Notes under the pieces: model-generated
The model's input: the letters and a program-made list of their open reading frames with translations, nothing else
Databases searched by the model: none
What the model was told of the DNA's origin: nothing
In this document: in pieces, positions 6,378 to 13,891 of the stretch
How positions within the stretch are numbered: the stretch's first letter is position 1
Layout of the letters: every line of letters starts with the position of its first letter
Made by a program: the position numbers and the translations under genes
Assembly: GCA_002343335.1 (NCBI GenBank)
Contig: DDSI01000157.1
Span: 1-14,111, forward strand
DNA from: Bacteriovoracaceae bacterium UBA2394
GTDB lineage: Bacteria; Bdellovibrionota; UBA2394
Length of the DNA: 14,111 nucleotides
Direction: 5' to 3'

Positions 6378-7898
6378 ATGATTGTTAAAGGGATGGGAAT
6401 TTTGGTGGCGGCGATTGCATTGGCTTCTCCCGTACAGGCTGAAGAGCTCGCGAATCAGCCGGCAACTCAGCCTGCGACTCAGCCTGCGATTCAACCCATT
6501 GTGGTGAATCCGTTTCTTGAAGGTGTGGAGACTCCGAAGTGGTCGGACGAGGAAGTGAAAATTTACAAAACCTTTACAGAGCGCGCGGTGGCCAGGCTCC
6601 AGCGGGCTTTGGACGATGCAAAAGGAAAGACTTTTGAAGAGGCTAATCGAATTTATCTTTCCGCCATAAAAACCGTCGTTGCAAAATCATTTGAAGACAG
6701 AGCTCGAACGGAGCTGTTGCTTCGATATTCATTGAATGCTGCTTTGGATTTGACGTACGGTGTTCCAAACCCAGATGGAAACAGCGTGCTTCGTCCTGGA
6801 GTGCTGCAGAATATAGCAAATAAAGAACTTCTCACTGTGATCTTAGAAGACTCCATTGAGCTCGCCATTCAGTATGCGCAGCACGACATTCGTGCCATTG
6901 AAACGAATGAAGTACTCAATCTTCCGTATGGAAAATATGCGGGCGATCGCTTGAATCGAAGCCGCAGTTGGTTGGCCGCGACCTTTGAATGGAAGGCAGC
7001 CTACGTTCTTTCCGTGGCCACGCTTGAACATTGGGCGACGACCATCAAGACCAAAGAGAATGTGCATTGGCCAAAATACTCGGAGGCGCTCGAACGAGTG
7101 CGAGAGGTGCTGTCTTCAGAATCACGAGGTCAGGCCTTTGAAGATCCGCGTGCATTGGTGGGACGCGTAAGAACACTTCGGAAAACATTGAGACAGGTGG
7201 CGGAGTTGGGTAGCGAACGGAAAGCTTCGGATAACCAAACTCAGCAACGCGATGGCCGACAGCAGCGTGAGGCGAATCCAGGCTCCGGGAATTCTAGCGG
7301 AGATGCGGTAGGTAGCGATAATCTGGCTGAGGCTATTCGCATAGCTGCTTTAGCAAACAGCGCGGAGGTCAAAAAAGTTTTGCTAAAGGAATGGTACACA
7401 CCGCGTTTGAGACGAATTACTGCAGAACAAGCCAGAAAACTCTATAATGTGTTGCCTAACGACGGCTCCGACATCGAATTTATGAATCGATGGACTGAAG
7501 CAGTTTTGCCGAACTGTACATTGAGTGAGATGCTTTCGATCGTGGACATGGGCGGAGTTCGCGATAAAGATTTGCACATTAAACGATGGGTAGAGCTCCA
7601 TTTCGGTGAAATAAACGCGGCAGAATCGAAACGCATCTATGAAGCGCTTTCTCGAGGCCCCGATAGACAATTCATGAGTCTTTTTATTCATCAAAACCTG
7701 CAAAATTTAACCTTAGATGAATTTTTGGTTAGCGTTCGGCTGCTTGAATGGGATGCAAAGGACAAGGCGATCTCGGCTTATATAAAAGTAAATTCCGTGA
7801 CCGATAGAGGTTTGGAATTGTTGGCAGCTCAAACTGAATCACCTGAGCTCGCAGAGCAAATCATCCGTCGGGTCTGGAACAACAAGGTGGGGAACTAG
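6378..7898 (+). CDS. Exported tandem paralogue A: conserved helical N-domain, linker, divergent C-domain
   Basis: The protein has 506 residues. The signal peptide ends near VQA (21). A QPAT repeat (27-41) leads to the conserved domain (44-269), which is rich in helices and matches residues 31-256 of the next gene's product without a gap; by hand I count about 187 of 226 identical (83%). Fully conserved stretches include LQRALDDAKGKTFEEAN, LLRYSLNAALDLTYGVPNPD, ANKELLTVILEDSIELA, LAATFEWKAAYVLSV and FEDPRALVGRVRTLRK. A polar linker rich in Gln, Arg, Gly, Ser and Asn (about 275-314) follows. The C-terminal helical region (about 315-506) is only faintly similar to the neighbour. AGAGGA sets the start. 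I recognise no enzyme motif and no named family. The gene lies 12 bases after the preceding gene and 4 before its paralogue, so co-expression is very likely. Confidence 0.78.
   Translation: MIVKGMGILVAAIALASPVQAEELANQPATQPATQPAIQPIVVNPFLEGVETPKWSDEEVKIYKTFTERAVARLQRALDDAKGKTFEEANRIYLSAIKTVVAKSFEDRARTELLLRYSLNAALDLTYGVPNPDGNSVLRPGVLQNIANKELLTVILEDSIELAIQYAQHDIRAIETNEVLNLPYGKYAGDRLNRSRSWLAATFEWKAAYVLSVATLEHWATTIKTKENVHWPKYSEALERVREVLSSESRGQAFEDPRALVGRVRTLRKTLRQVAELGSERKASDNQTQQRDGRQQREANPGSGNSSGDAVGSDNLAEAIRIAALANSAEVKKVLLKEWYTPRLRRITAEQARKLYNVLPNDGSDIEFMNRWTEAVLPNCTLSEMLSIVDMGGVRDKDLHIKRWVELHFGEINAAESKRIYEALSRGPDRQFMSLFIHQNLQNLTLDEFLVSVRLLEWDAKDKAISAYIKVNSVTDRGLELLAAQTESPELAEQIIRRVWNNKVGN
6456..6497 (+). 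repeat. Twelve-base tandem repeat encoding QPAT units
   Basis: About 3.5 copies of a 12-base unit (CAGCCTGCGACT and variants) encode QPAT, QPAT, QPAI, QP directly after the signal peptide of paralogue A. Paralogue B has only a short AEAPTT joint at the same place. The repeat is a likely flexible spacer and a possible site of slippage in copy number. Whole 12-base steps would keep the frame. Confidence 0.6.
6507..7184 (+). repeat. Diverged direct repeat, copy 1 (conserved N-domain)
   Basis: This 678-base segment encodes the domain shared with 7993-8670, aligned codon for codon without gaps. In a sampled stretch where the two proteins are identical (17 codons of LQRALDDAKGKTFEEAN) I count about 12 synonymous base differences. 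This means an old duplication held by protein-level selection, not a recent copy or gene conversion. Confidence 0.75.
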
Positions 7899-7902
7899 GT
7901 TT

Positions 7903-9231
7903 GTGCGTAAATCAGTCCTGATTCGAGCGGCATTTTTCGGGGCCTTCCACGTTATGCTCAATTCCGTGGTGTTGGCTGAGGCTCCCACTACGAATCCTTT
8001 CGAAGAAGGAATAGAAGCGCCAAAGTGGTCGAATGAGGAAATCGAGATTTATAAAGTATTCACGCAGCGAGCTGTTGCGCGATTACAACGAGCGCTCGAT
8101 GACGCCAAAGGAAAGACATTTGAAGAGGCGAATCAAATTTATTTGACCGCGATCAAAAGCGTAGTGGCGAAATCCTTTGAGGAAAAGGCTCGCACCGAAC
8201 TTTTGCTGCGATACTCGCTGAATGCTGCGCTCGACCTCACTTACGGAGTTCCCAACCCGGACGGGCAGGGAGTCGTACGAGCTGGCGTGTTGGAAGGCAT
8301 TGCGAATAAAGAACTTCTCACGGTCATCTTAGAAGACTCCATCGAGCTCGCGATCCGATATGCGGAAGACGACATTCGTGCGATTGAGACCAATAGGATT
8401 TTGGAACTTCCGTATGGTGAATATGCTAACCAGCGGCTGCAACTGAGCCGGGGATGGTTGGCGGCGACGTTTGAATGGAAAGCCGCCTATGTGCTCTCCG
8501 TGGCATCTTTGGAGCATTGGGCGACGACCATTAAAACGAAAGAGAATGTGCATCAGACAAAGTATGCGGAATCGTTGGAGCGCGTGAGAGAAGTGTTGGC
8601 GTCAGAATCTCGTAGTCGGGCCTTTGAAGATCCTCGCGCGCTCGTAGGTCGAGTTCGAACGCTTCGAAAGGTGCATCGTGAGGTCTTAAGAGCAAAGATA
8701 AATGCTATCGCCGTTAATAATGACCAGGATGTTGGATTCACCGATGAACAACGGAGAGCATTCAATAGAGGGCTCGAAGAGAATATTCGAATTGCGAATG
8801 CCTATCACTTTCATGCCGATGGCAATCGACTATTGAAAAGCTACTTCCAATCGAAGTTGGCGAAGGGATTTGAAGTGGAGGACGCCAATGAGATTCTTCA
8901 GATCGTGGACGCTTTGAGGACAGTCGACTACGGCGAGCATTCAATTCCCACACTCACGAACTATTTCCTTTCGGAGTTTTTGCATGCGAGAATTTTAGCC
9001 AAAATGTCGATCCCGCAATTTCTTGAATTCATGAAAGCCGCAGATCAAAAACTGTACTTGAACATGTATTACAATAAATTCCTCGGCTATTACTTCGACG
9101 TAAACATTGGTCGTATAACCTGGGACGATATGGAGTTGCTTATGAAACATCTTCAAGAAGTCGATGGCGGTGAATACTCCCCCCTCCATATGCGTAATCA
9201 GTGGCTCAAAGTCTGGGAATCTAAGCACTAA
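7903..9231 (+). CDS. Exported tandem paralogue B: same N-domain, different C-domain
   Basis: The protein has 442 residues from a GTG at 7903, which gives a complete signal peptide (Arg2, Lys3, hydrophobic core, cleavage near LAEA at about 26). An internal ATG at 7954 would remove most of it. GGTGGGG and TAGGT upstream, overlapping the end of paralogue A, can serve as ribosome binding site. Residues 31-256 are the domain shared with A. The alignment then fails at the residues after VRTLRK. There is no Gln/Ser-rich linker; instead the chain passes through KINAIAVNNDQD to a helical C-region (about 283-442). A weak echo remains: LEENIRIANA and LLKSYF here against LAEAIRIAAL and LLKEWY in A. The C-parts may therefore be homologous but fast-evolving. 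The end is aromatic-rich (YLNMYYNKFLGYYF). It is the last gene of the operon. Function is unknown. Confidence 0.78.
   Translation: MRKSVLIRAAFFGAFHVMLNSVVLAEAPTTNPFEEGIEAPKWSNEEIEIYKVFTQRAVARLQRALDDAKGKTFEEANQIYLTAIKSVVAKSFEEKARTELLLRYSLNAALDLTYGVPNPDGQGVVRAGVLEGIANKELLTVILEDSIELAIRYAEDDIRAIETNRILELPYGEYANQRLQLSRGWLAATFEWKAAYVLSVASLEHWATTIKTKENVHQTKYAESLERVREVLASESRSRAFEDPRALVGRVRTLRKVHREVLRAKINAIAVNNDQDVGFTDEQRRAFNRGLEENIRIANAYHFHADGNRLLKSYFQSKLAKGFEVEDANEILQIVDALRTVDYGEHSIPTLTNYFLSEFLHARILAKMSIPQFLEFMKAADQKLYLNMYYNKFLGYYFDVNIGRITWDDMELLMKHLQEVDGGEYSPLHMRNQWLKVWESKH
7993..8670 (+). repeat. Diverged direct repeat, copy 2 (conserved N-domain)
   Basis: This is the partner of 6507-7184. Both copies begin at Asn-Pro-Phe just after the signal peptide or spacer and end at VRTLRK, so the similarity stops sharply at its 3' edge. 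Confidence 0.75.
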
Positions 9232-9300
9232 TTCTTGGGGCGGGGCCGCAGGCTTGGACTGGGCTTAAGATAATCCTGTCGAGAAGCGAGAGGTCCTTGA

Positions 9301-10296
9301 ATGTCGGATGCTGTAAAATCCACAACGACTCAGCGCGTGCAGTATTCCTTGAAAAAGGCGGAAGGCTTTTTTGCCACCGTCGATCAGGATTCCAACAAAG
9401 TAATCGACCAAAATGAGATCAAAGACATAGCGGAAAAGCTGGGGCTCGATGCCGATGCGCTTTTTCGCGTACTCGACGCCGACGGCAGCGGCAATGTCAA
9501 CGCCGCGGAGTTAAAGAAAGTCTTTAAGAATTTCAAAAAACTTCTTTTCGATCAACTCACCGAGAAAAATAATGGCGTTCTAACGAAAGAGTCTTTGAAG
9601 GGATTTGCGCAGAAACTTGATTTAGATCTCGATAAAGTTTTTGAGCGTCTTGATAAAAATAAAGATGGTCGAGTCGACGAGGCAGAATTTAATCGCAATA
9701 TCGGCGGCGTTTTGCATCATCTCGATAAATTTTCAAAATCCGCCGTCGAGAAAGAAAAGGAGATGGGTTCTCCTTCTTATATCGTTTCTTTGAATGGTAC
9801 TTATTCCAAAGGCTCCGCCGTGCATTACACCGGCGCCATGGGGGTCCAGAGTGAGTCCATGAAAGACGAATACGCGCGCGAGATTGACGACGCCAAAAAG
9901 GGAGTCAATGAGTTCGTACGAGGATTCGATGCATTTGTAGATGCCGTTTTTGCGGATCTAGATATCGGTGCGAAGGGGTATCTCACCAAGGACGAGCTTA
10001 AGAACTTTTCAGGGCAGCTCAATTTGAGGGAGGAGCAGGTCCTCGATGTGATGGATGTCGACAAAGATGGCAAAATCACACGAGAGGAGTTCGGCCGCCA
10101 GCTCTCGAGCATCATGAATGACTTTCAGCGCTTTTATAAAGAGGCATCAGGCACGGACTTTCAGGCAGATGATCCGGGCTTCGTGCTGGAATTTGCGATT
10201 CAATGGGAGTCAAACGAGACTCGAAACGATAAGCATCGAGTCAGAAGCGACATCTCGACGCATAATTTCACCGGCCGAATCGATCTTTTCGCCTAA
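9301..10296 (+). CDS. Cytosolic multi-EF-hand protein with duplicated beta tails
   Basis: The protein has 331 residues, with no signal peptide or membrane segment, so it is probably a cytoplasmic calcium-binding protein. Four loops keep the canonical 12-residue EF-hand pattern with Glu at position 12: 28-39, 59-70 (DADGSGNVNAAE), 118-129 (DKNKDGRVDEAE) and 252-263 (DVDKDGKITREE). Two are degenerate: about 87-98 and 221-232 (DIGAKGYLTKDE). Each half ends with a related block. EFNRNIGGVLHHLDKFSKSA (129-148) parallels EFGRQLSSIMNDFQRFYKEA (263-282). Each is followed by a short beta-prone tail (about 158-182 and 292-330) ending in VHYTG or HNFTG. GAGAGG before the ATG sets the start. A calcium buffer or sensor resembling calerythrin in its EF part is the obvious reading; the tails match nothing I know. 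The gene lies 69 bases after the exported-protein operon, and no clear promoter or terminator was seen between them. Confidence 0.85.
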   Translation: MSDAVKSTTTQRVQYSLKKAEGFFATVDQDSNKVIDQNEIKDIAEKLGLDADALFRVLDADGSGNVNAAELKKVFKNFKKLLFDQLTEKNNGVLTKESLKGFAQKLDLDLDKVFERLDKNKDGRVDEAEFNRNIGGVLHHLDKFSKSAVEKEKEMGSPSYIVSLNGTYSKGSAVHYTGAMGVQSESMKDEYAREIDDAKKGVNEFVRGFDAFVDAVFADLDIGAKGYLTKDELKNFSGQLNLREEQVLDVMDVDKDGKITREEFGRQLSSIMNDFQRFYKEASGTDFQADDPGFVLEFAIQWESNETRNDKHRVRSDISTHNFTGRIDLFA

Positions 10297-10335
10297 AAAT
10301 CCTCGACCAACTGACGCAAGCGCGCAACGACGGAT

Positions 10336-10350
10336 GTCATTTCTTATGAC
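10336..10350. repeat. Small inverted repeat upstream of the HU-type gene
   Basis: GTCAT-TTCTT-ATGAC forms a perfect 5-bp inverted repeat 15 bases before the proposed -35 element of the HU-type gene. It could be a protein-binding site or a weak hairpin. It lacks the GC-rich stem and T-run of a terminator. Confidence 0.25.
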
Positions 10351-10364
10351 GCTGACTGGAGTGC

Positions 10365-10392
10365 TTGAGGGTTCTACGAGACCGGTTAAACT
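10365..10392 (+). promoter_or_regulatory. Candidate sigma-70 promoter for the HU-type gene
   Basis: TTGAGG (10365-10370) and TAAACT (10387-10392) are separated by 16 bases, an acceptable match to -35 and -10 boxes. Transcription would then start at about 10399, almost at the ATG at 10401. This agrees with the absence of a ribosome binding site there and suggests a leaderless or nearly leaderless mRNA. Confidence 0.35.
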
Positions 10393-10400
10393 ATTGCTAT

Positions 10401-10682
10401 ATGAACAAGTCCGAACTCATTGATATCGTTGCTAATAAAACGAACATGCCACGCAAGCGAGCTGAAGCCGTCGTGAATGTTATTTTCGGTGCAATGGCCG
10501 ACACGCTTTGTGATGGTGGAAGAATCGAAATTCGCGGGTTCGGAAGTTTTGTTTCGCGCGCCTACGAAGCCTATCAAGGTCGAAATCCTCGCACCGGAGA
10601 TCCCATTGAAGTTGCCCCGAAGCGATTGCCCTTTTTCAAGGTAGGGAAAGAGCTTCGCGACATCATCAACTCAGTGCCTTGA
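10401..10682 (+). CDS. HU/IHF-family DNA-binding protein
   Basis: The protein has 93 residues, the usual length of the family. It starts MNKSELIDIVA with two N-terminal helices. GRIEIRGFGSF (40-50) is the core beta signature. GRNPRTG (60-66) is the tip of the DNA-gripping arm, with Pro63 at the position that intercalates and bends DNA. The C-terminal helix ends VGKELRDIINSVP. These proteins form dimers that bend and compact DNA in the nucleoid. The RIEIRGFGSF and GRNPRTG wording is shared by HU and IHF-beta, so the subtype is left open. The frame is open upstream to a TTG at 10365, but family similarity starts at the ATG. No Shine-Dalgarno sequence is visible before it. Confidence 0.93.
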   Translation: MNKSELIDIVANKTNMPRKRAEAVVNVIFGAMADTLCDGGRIEIRGFGSFVSRAYEAYQGRNPRTGDPIEVAPKRLPFFKVGKELRDIINSVP

Positions 10683-10727
10683 TCGAAAGTTGTCCACTTC
10701 CTGAAAAGTATGCCATAACCGGAGACT

Positions 10728-12077
10728 ATGATTCTCCGACTTTCCGAATCCCAAAAAACTTGGGCTCTCCAAAATTTATGTGAACTCGTCAAAATTCCTT
10801 CCGTGAGTTTCGAGGGTTTCGACTCTAAGCATGTCCATGAAAGCGCTCGGGCGACAGCCGAGATGTTTCGTGCGCTTGGTTTTCAAAATGTGGAGCTCAT
10901 GCAGATCGACAACTGCTTTCCCTATGTTTGCGCGGAGTACGTGACGGATCCGAAGAAGCCCACCTTGTTGCTCTACGCACATCATGATGTTCAGCCTGAG
11001 GGACGACGGGAGCTCTGGAAGACCGAGCCTTTTATGCCCCTTCAAAAGGATGGGCGGCTCTACGGTCGAGGGACAGCCGACGATAAAGCGGGAATCATGG
11101 TGCATGCCGCAGCCTTCAAACTTTGGAAAGACTCGGGTGCGGAACTGCCGGTCAATTTAAAGGTCATTATCGAAGGAGAGGAAGAAGTGGGAAGCGATCA
11201 CCTTTTCCCATTTTTGAAAGCCCATCAAAAGCGATTCCAGTGCGATGTAATCGTGGTGACGGACACCGCGAATATCGATTCAGGAGTTCCTTCGTTGACC
11301 ACCAGTTTGCGAGGACTTGTCGTGGTCGAAGTAGAAGTGAAATCACTTCACGCGCCATTACACTCCGGTCTTTGGGGAGGCGGCGTCGTGGATCCTGTGC
11401 AAGTGCTTACGAAAATGTTGGCGTCCCTCACAGATGAGCGGGGAGTGATTCAGCTGAAATCCATTGGGAGAATTCCGGAGAAGGATTATTCAGCGGTGCC
11501 TGTCGGCCGAAAGGAATTTGCGAAACAAGCGGGAGTGATCCGAGAGGAATCCGTGCCAGAGAATCCCTGGAATTTGGTCTGGAATGCGCCATCGCTGTCC
11601 GTCAATGCCATTCAGGCCAGCAGTGAAAAATTGGCAAACAATATTGTTTGTGATCGGGCCTTTGCGCGCGTTGGTATTCGGGTGACGGAGCGAGAACGGG
11701 CTGCGGACGTACAGGAGGATCTGCTCCAGCATTTCCGAAAACATTCTCCCTCTACAGTTGAAGTCAATTTAAAAGCGCAGGAGCCGGCCGATGCCTGGGC
11801 CACCAATCCAGATTCTCCTAAGAATAGAAACGCGTTCCAAGCGGCCTTTGGTGCGCTGGAGAAAGCCTACGGCTGCAAAGCCCATGCCATTGGTTGCGGG
11901 GCGAGCATTCCTTTTATCAAACCTTTCGAAGAAAGTTTGAACGCGCCAGTTATAACTTTCGGCGTAGAAGATCCCTACACGCTCGCGCATTCTGAGAATG
12001 AAAGTTTGCTGCTGTCCGATTTTTGGAAAACAATTGAAGCCGAGGCGGAATTTTTTAGAAGTGTTTCGAAAATCTAG
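10728..12077 (+). CDS. M20 family metallodipeptidase
   Basis: The protein has 449 residues, typical of dinuclear-zinc M20 peptidases that cleave dipeptides or similar amide bonds. The order of motifs is complete. YAHHDVQPEG contains ligand His86 with nearby Asp87. GRGTADDKAG has the metal-bridging Asp118. EGEEEVGS has the general base Glu152 and ligand Glu153. VVTDTAN has ligand Asp179. AHSENE near the end has His421 as the last ligand. The middle dimerisation domain carries LHSGLWGG, with His212 expected to reach the partner's active site. With no signal peptide it is cytoplasmic. This suggests recycling of dipeptides, which would suit a peptide-rich diet. A GGAG lies unusually close to the ATG (three bases). 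The GH15 gene follows after 18 bases, probably in the same transcript. The exact substrate cannot be told from sequence. Confidence 0.92.
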   Translation: MILRLSESQKTWALQNLCELVKIPSVSFEGFDSKHVHESARATAEMFRALGFQNVELMQIDNCFPYVCAEYVTDPKKPTLLLYAHHDVQPEGRRELWKTEPFMPLQKDGRLYGRGTADDKAGIMVHAAAFKLWKDSGAELPVNLKVIIEGEEEVGSDHLFPFLKAHQKRFQCDVIVVTDTANIDSGVPSLTTSLRGLVVVEVEVKSLHAPLHSGLWGGGVVDPVQVLTKMLASLTDERGVIQLKSIGRIPEKDYSAVPVGRKEFAKQAGVIREESVPENPWNLVWNAPSLSVNAIQASSEKLANNIVCDRAFARVGIRVTERERAADVQEDLLQHFRKHSPSTVEVNLKAQEPADAWATNPDSPKNRNAFQAAFGALEKAYGCKAHAIGCGASIPFIKPFEESLNAPVITFGVEDPYTLAHSENESLLLSDFWKTIEAEAEFFRSVSKI

Positions 12078-12095
12078 AGAGTAAGCTGCTCGTCG

Positions 12096-13877
12096 ATGTA
12101 CGCCTATGGACTCATCGGAAATTGCCAAGCTTCTGCGCTTGTCAGTGAAAGGGGATCGATCGATTGGCTTTGTCTTCCGAGACCCGATAGCCCTCCGATT
12201 TTGGGAAGTATTCTAGATCCCAACGGCGGACAGTTCAGCATTAGCTTGATCGGTACCGACCGTGAATCGGCTACCTATCGACAGTCCTACATTGAAAACA
12301 CCAACATCCTTGTCACGGAAGTGACGGCTTCGGATGGCTCAGCATTTCGAATCACCGATTTTTGCCCTCGGTTTGAACAGCACGGCAGAATGTATCGCCC
12401 ACTTGCGGTATTTCGTATCGTCGAGCCTTTGAAGGGTGCGCCTTTGATTCGGGTAAGTTGTAAACCGGTCAATGGGTGGACGAAGCATTTTGTAAAACCC
12501 ATTCGAGTGAATAGCCATGTGCGCTTTGAAATGGCCGACGATGCGCTCAGGCTGACGACCACTATGCCGCTGACGTATCTATTGGAGTCGTCGAGCTTTC
12601 CCTTAAAGGAAAAATTGTACTTTGGCCTCACGTGGAGTTATTCCATCGACGAAGATCTTGAACAGCTGGCTCAGCATCTTCTTGGGAAAACGAGAGACTA
12701 CTGGCGAACCTGGGTGAAGCATTGTTCGATTCCGAGTTTATTTCAAGAAGAGACCATTCGCGCTGCTCTCACACTCAAACTGCATTGCTATGAAGAGACA
12801 GGTGCCATTTTAGCGGCGCTCACGACAAGTTTACCGGAGGATCGAGAGAGCAATCGCAATTGGGACTACCGATTTTGTTGGTTGCGCGATGCTTATTTTG
12901 TGCTTTCAGCCTTTCATAACTTGGGACACTTCGAAGAGATGGAGGGATTTTTAAAATTTCTGCTGAGCATTGGCTTTGAACGTGAGTCCTCGAAGGATCG
13001 GCTTTGTCCAGTTTATACGCTAGATCGCGATGTGCCGTTGCCGGAGCGCGTGCATGCCGATTGGACGGGCTATTGCGGAAGTAAGCCCGTGCGCAGCAAT
13101 AATCAGGCAGCGGAGCACATTCAAAATGATGTTTATGGAGAACTGATTTTGGCACTCGCTCCGATTTTCTTTGATCGGAGATTTAGCTATTTGCGCGTCC
13201 GAGAACATGAAGAGCTATTGGAGCATCTGGCTTCACTGGCAGCTCGGTCCATCTCGGTACCGGATGCAGGATTGTGGGAATTTCGAAATGGATGGAGGGA
13301 GCATTCTTTTACAAATCTGATGTCTTGGGCGGGGCTCGAACGGATCGAGCGCATTCAGCGCCAAGGATATCTCGCACAGCTCAAAATCAATGTAACGGAA
13401 GAGAAAGAGAGAGCTCAAAAACATATAGAAGCTGCAGTTGTTGAAGGTATTCTTCGAAATGGCCCAGAGGACAATAGCTTGGATACATCGCTCGCTCTTC
13501 TGCCGGTGTTGCGATTTCCAAATCCTGCACTTTCAAAGGCTACGGTCGAACAATTTCAAAGGAGTCTGATTCTCGACGATGGTACGAAATCATTTTTCTA
13601 TCGATATATTCGAGAGGATGATTTTGGAACGCCTCGGGCTGCCTTTGTCGTGTGTTCGTTTTGGATGGCACAGGCCTTTGCGCATTTAGGAGAGCGAGAT
13701 CGCGCTCAGAAAATTATCGAAGGAGCGTTAACGTCGAGCAATCGGTTGGGACTTTTGCCTGAGCATTTCGATCCCACGTTGAAAATACAGCTTGGGAATT
13801 TCCCACAGGCCTATTCGCATGTAGGTTTGATTAATGCTGCCTTTGCAGTAAGCCCGCGTTGGGATGAAATTCTTTAA
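12096..13877 (+). CDS. Glycoside hydrolase family 15 (glucoamylase/trehalase-like)
   Basis: The protein has 593 residues and the bacterial GH15 layout. An N-terminal beta-sandwich begins YGLIGNCQASALVSERGSID (4-23) and WLCLPRPDSPPILGSILD (24-41). It is followed by an (alpha/alpha)6 catalytic barrel. NWDYRFCWLRDAYF (255-268) lies at the sugar-binding site. WEFR (394-397) supplies the catalytic acid Glu395. LLPEHFDP (553-560) supplies the probable base Glu556, followed by the hallmark LGNFPQAYSHVGLINAA. All key residues are present, so it is probably active. The family includes glucoamylases, glucodextranases and trehalases that release glucose from alpha-glucans or trehalose; sequence alone does not separate these. 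No signal peptide is seen, which favours an internal substrate such as trehalose or glycogen-derived oligomers. No clear ribosome binding site precedes the ATG. The gene probably shares the transcript of the upstream dipeptidase. Confidence 0.9.
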   Translation: MYAYGLIGNCQASALVSERGSIDWLCLPRPDSPPILGSILDPNGGQFSISLIGTDRESATYRQSYIENTNILVTEVTASDGSAFRITDFCPRFEQHGRMYRPLAVFRIVEPLKGAPLIRVSCKPVNGWTKHFVKPIRVNSHVRFEMADDALRLTTTMPLTYLLESSSFPLKEKLYFGLTWSYSIDEDLEQLAQHLLGKTRDYWRTWVKHCSIPSLFQEETIRAALTLKLHCYEETGAILAALTTSLPEDRESNRNWDYRFCWLRDAYFVLSAFHNLGHFEEMEGFLKFLLSIGFERESSKDRLCPVYTLDRDVPLPERVHADWTGYCGSKPVRSNNQAAEHIQNDVYGELILALAPIFFDRRFSYLRVREHEELLEHLASLAARSISVPDAGLWEFRNGWREHSFTNLMSWAGLERIERIQRQGYLAQLKINVTEEKERAQKHIEAAVVEGILRNGPEDNSLDTSLALLPVLRFPNPALSKATVEQFQRSLILDDGTKSFFYRYIREDDFGTPRAAFVVCSFWMAQAFAHLGERDRAQKIIEGALTSSNRLGLLPEHFDPTLKIQLGNFPQAYSHVGLINAAFAVSPRWDEIL

Positions 13878-13891
13878 ATCAAACCTAAAGA
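13871..13891. terminator. Weak AT-rich stem between convergent genes
   Basis: TCTTTA (13871-13876) pairs with TAAAGA (13886-13891) across a nine-base loop that holds both genes' ends. The stem is short and AT-rich and no T-run was identified, so its use as a two-way terminator is doubtful. Confidence 0.15.

Noticed and set aside
6843..7067. Minus-strand 74-codon frame, with a similar one at 8329-8553 opposite paralogue B
   Set aside because: The two antisense proteins resemble each other only because the sense strands are duplicated and conserved. They lack a ribosome binding site and lie wholly inside strong coding genes.
6378..9231. The paralogues considered as polymorphic toxins with exchangeable C-terminal toxin domains
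   Set aside because: No toxin motif, immunity gene or known toxin-trafficking domain is seen. A faint similarity between the two C-parts points to divergence more than replacement.
9236..9263. G-rich stretch between the operon and the EF-hand gene, considered as a G-quadruplex or terminator
   Set aside because: Only two runs of four G and one of three are present, and no stem with a T-run was found.
9254..9274. TTGGAC and GATAAT considered as a promoter for the EF-hand gene
   Set aside because: The two boxes are only about nine bases apart, far from the usual 16-18.
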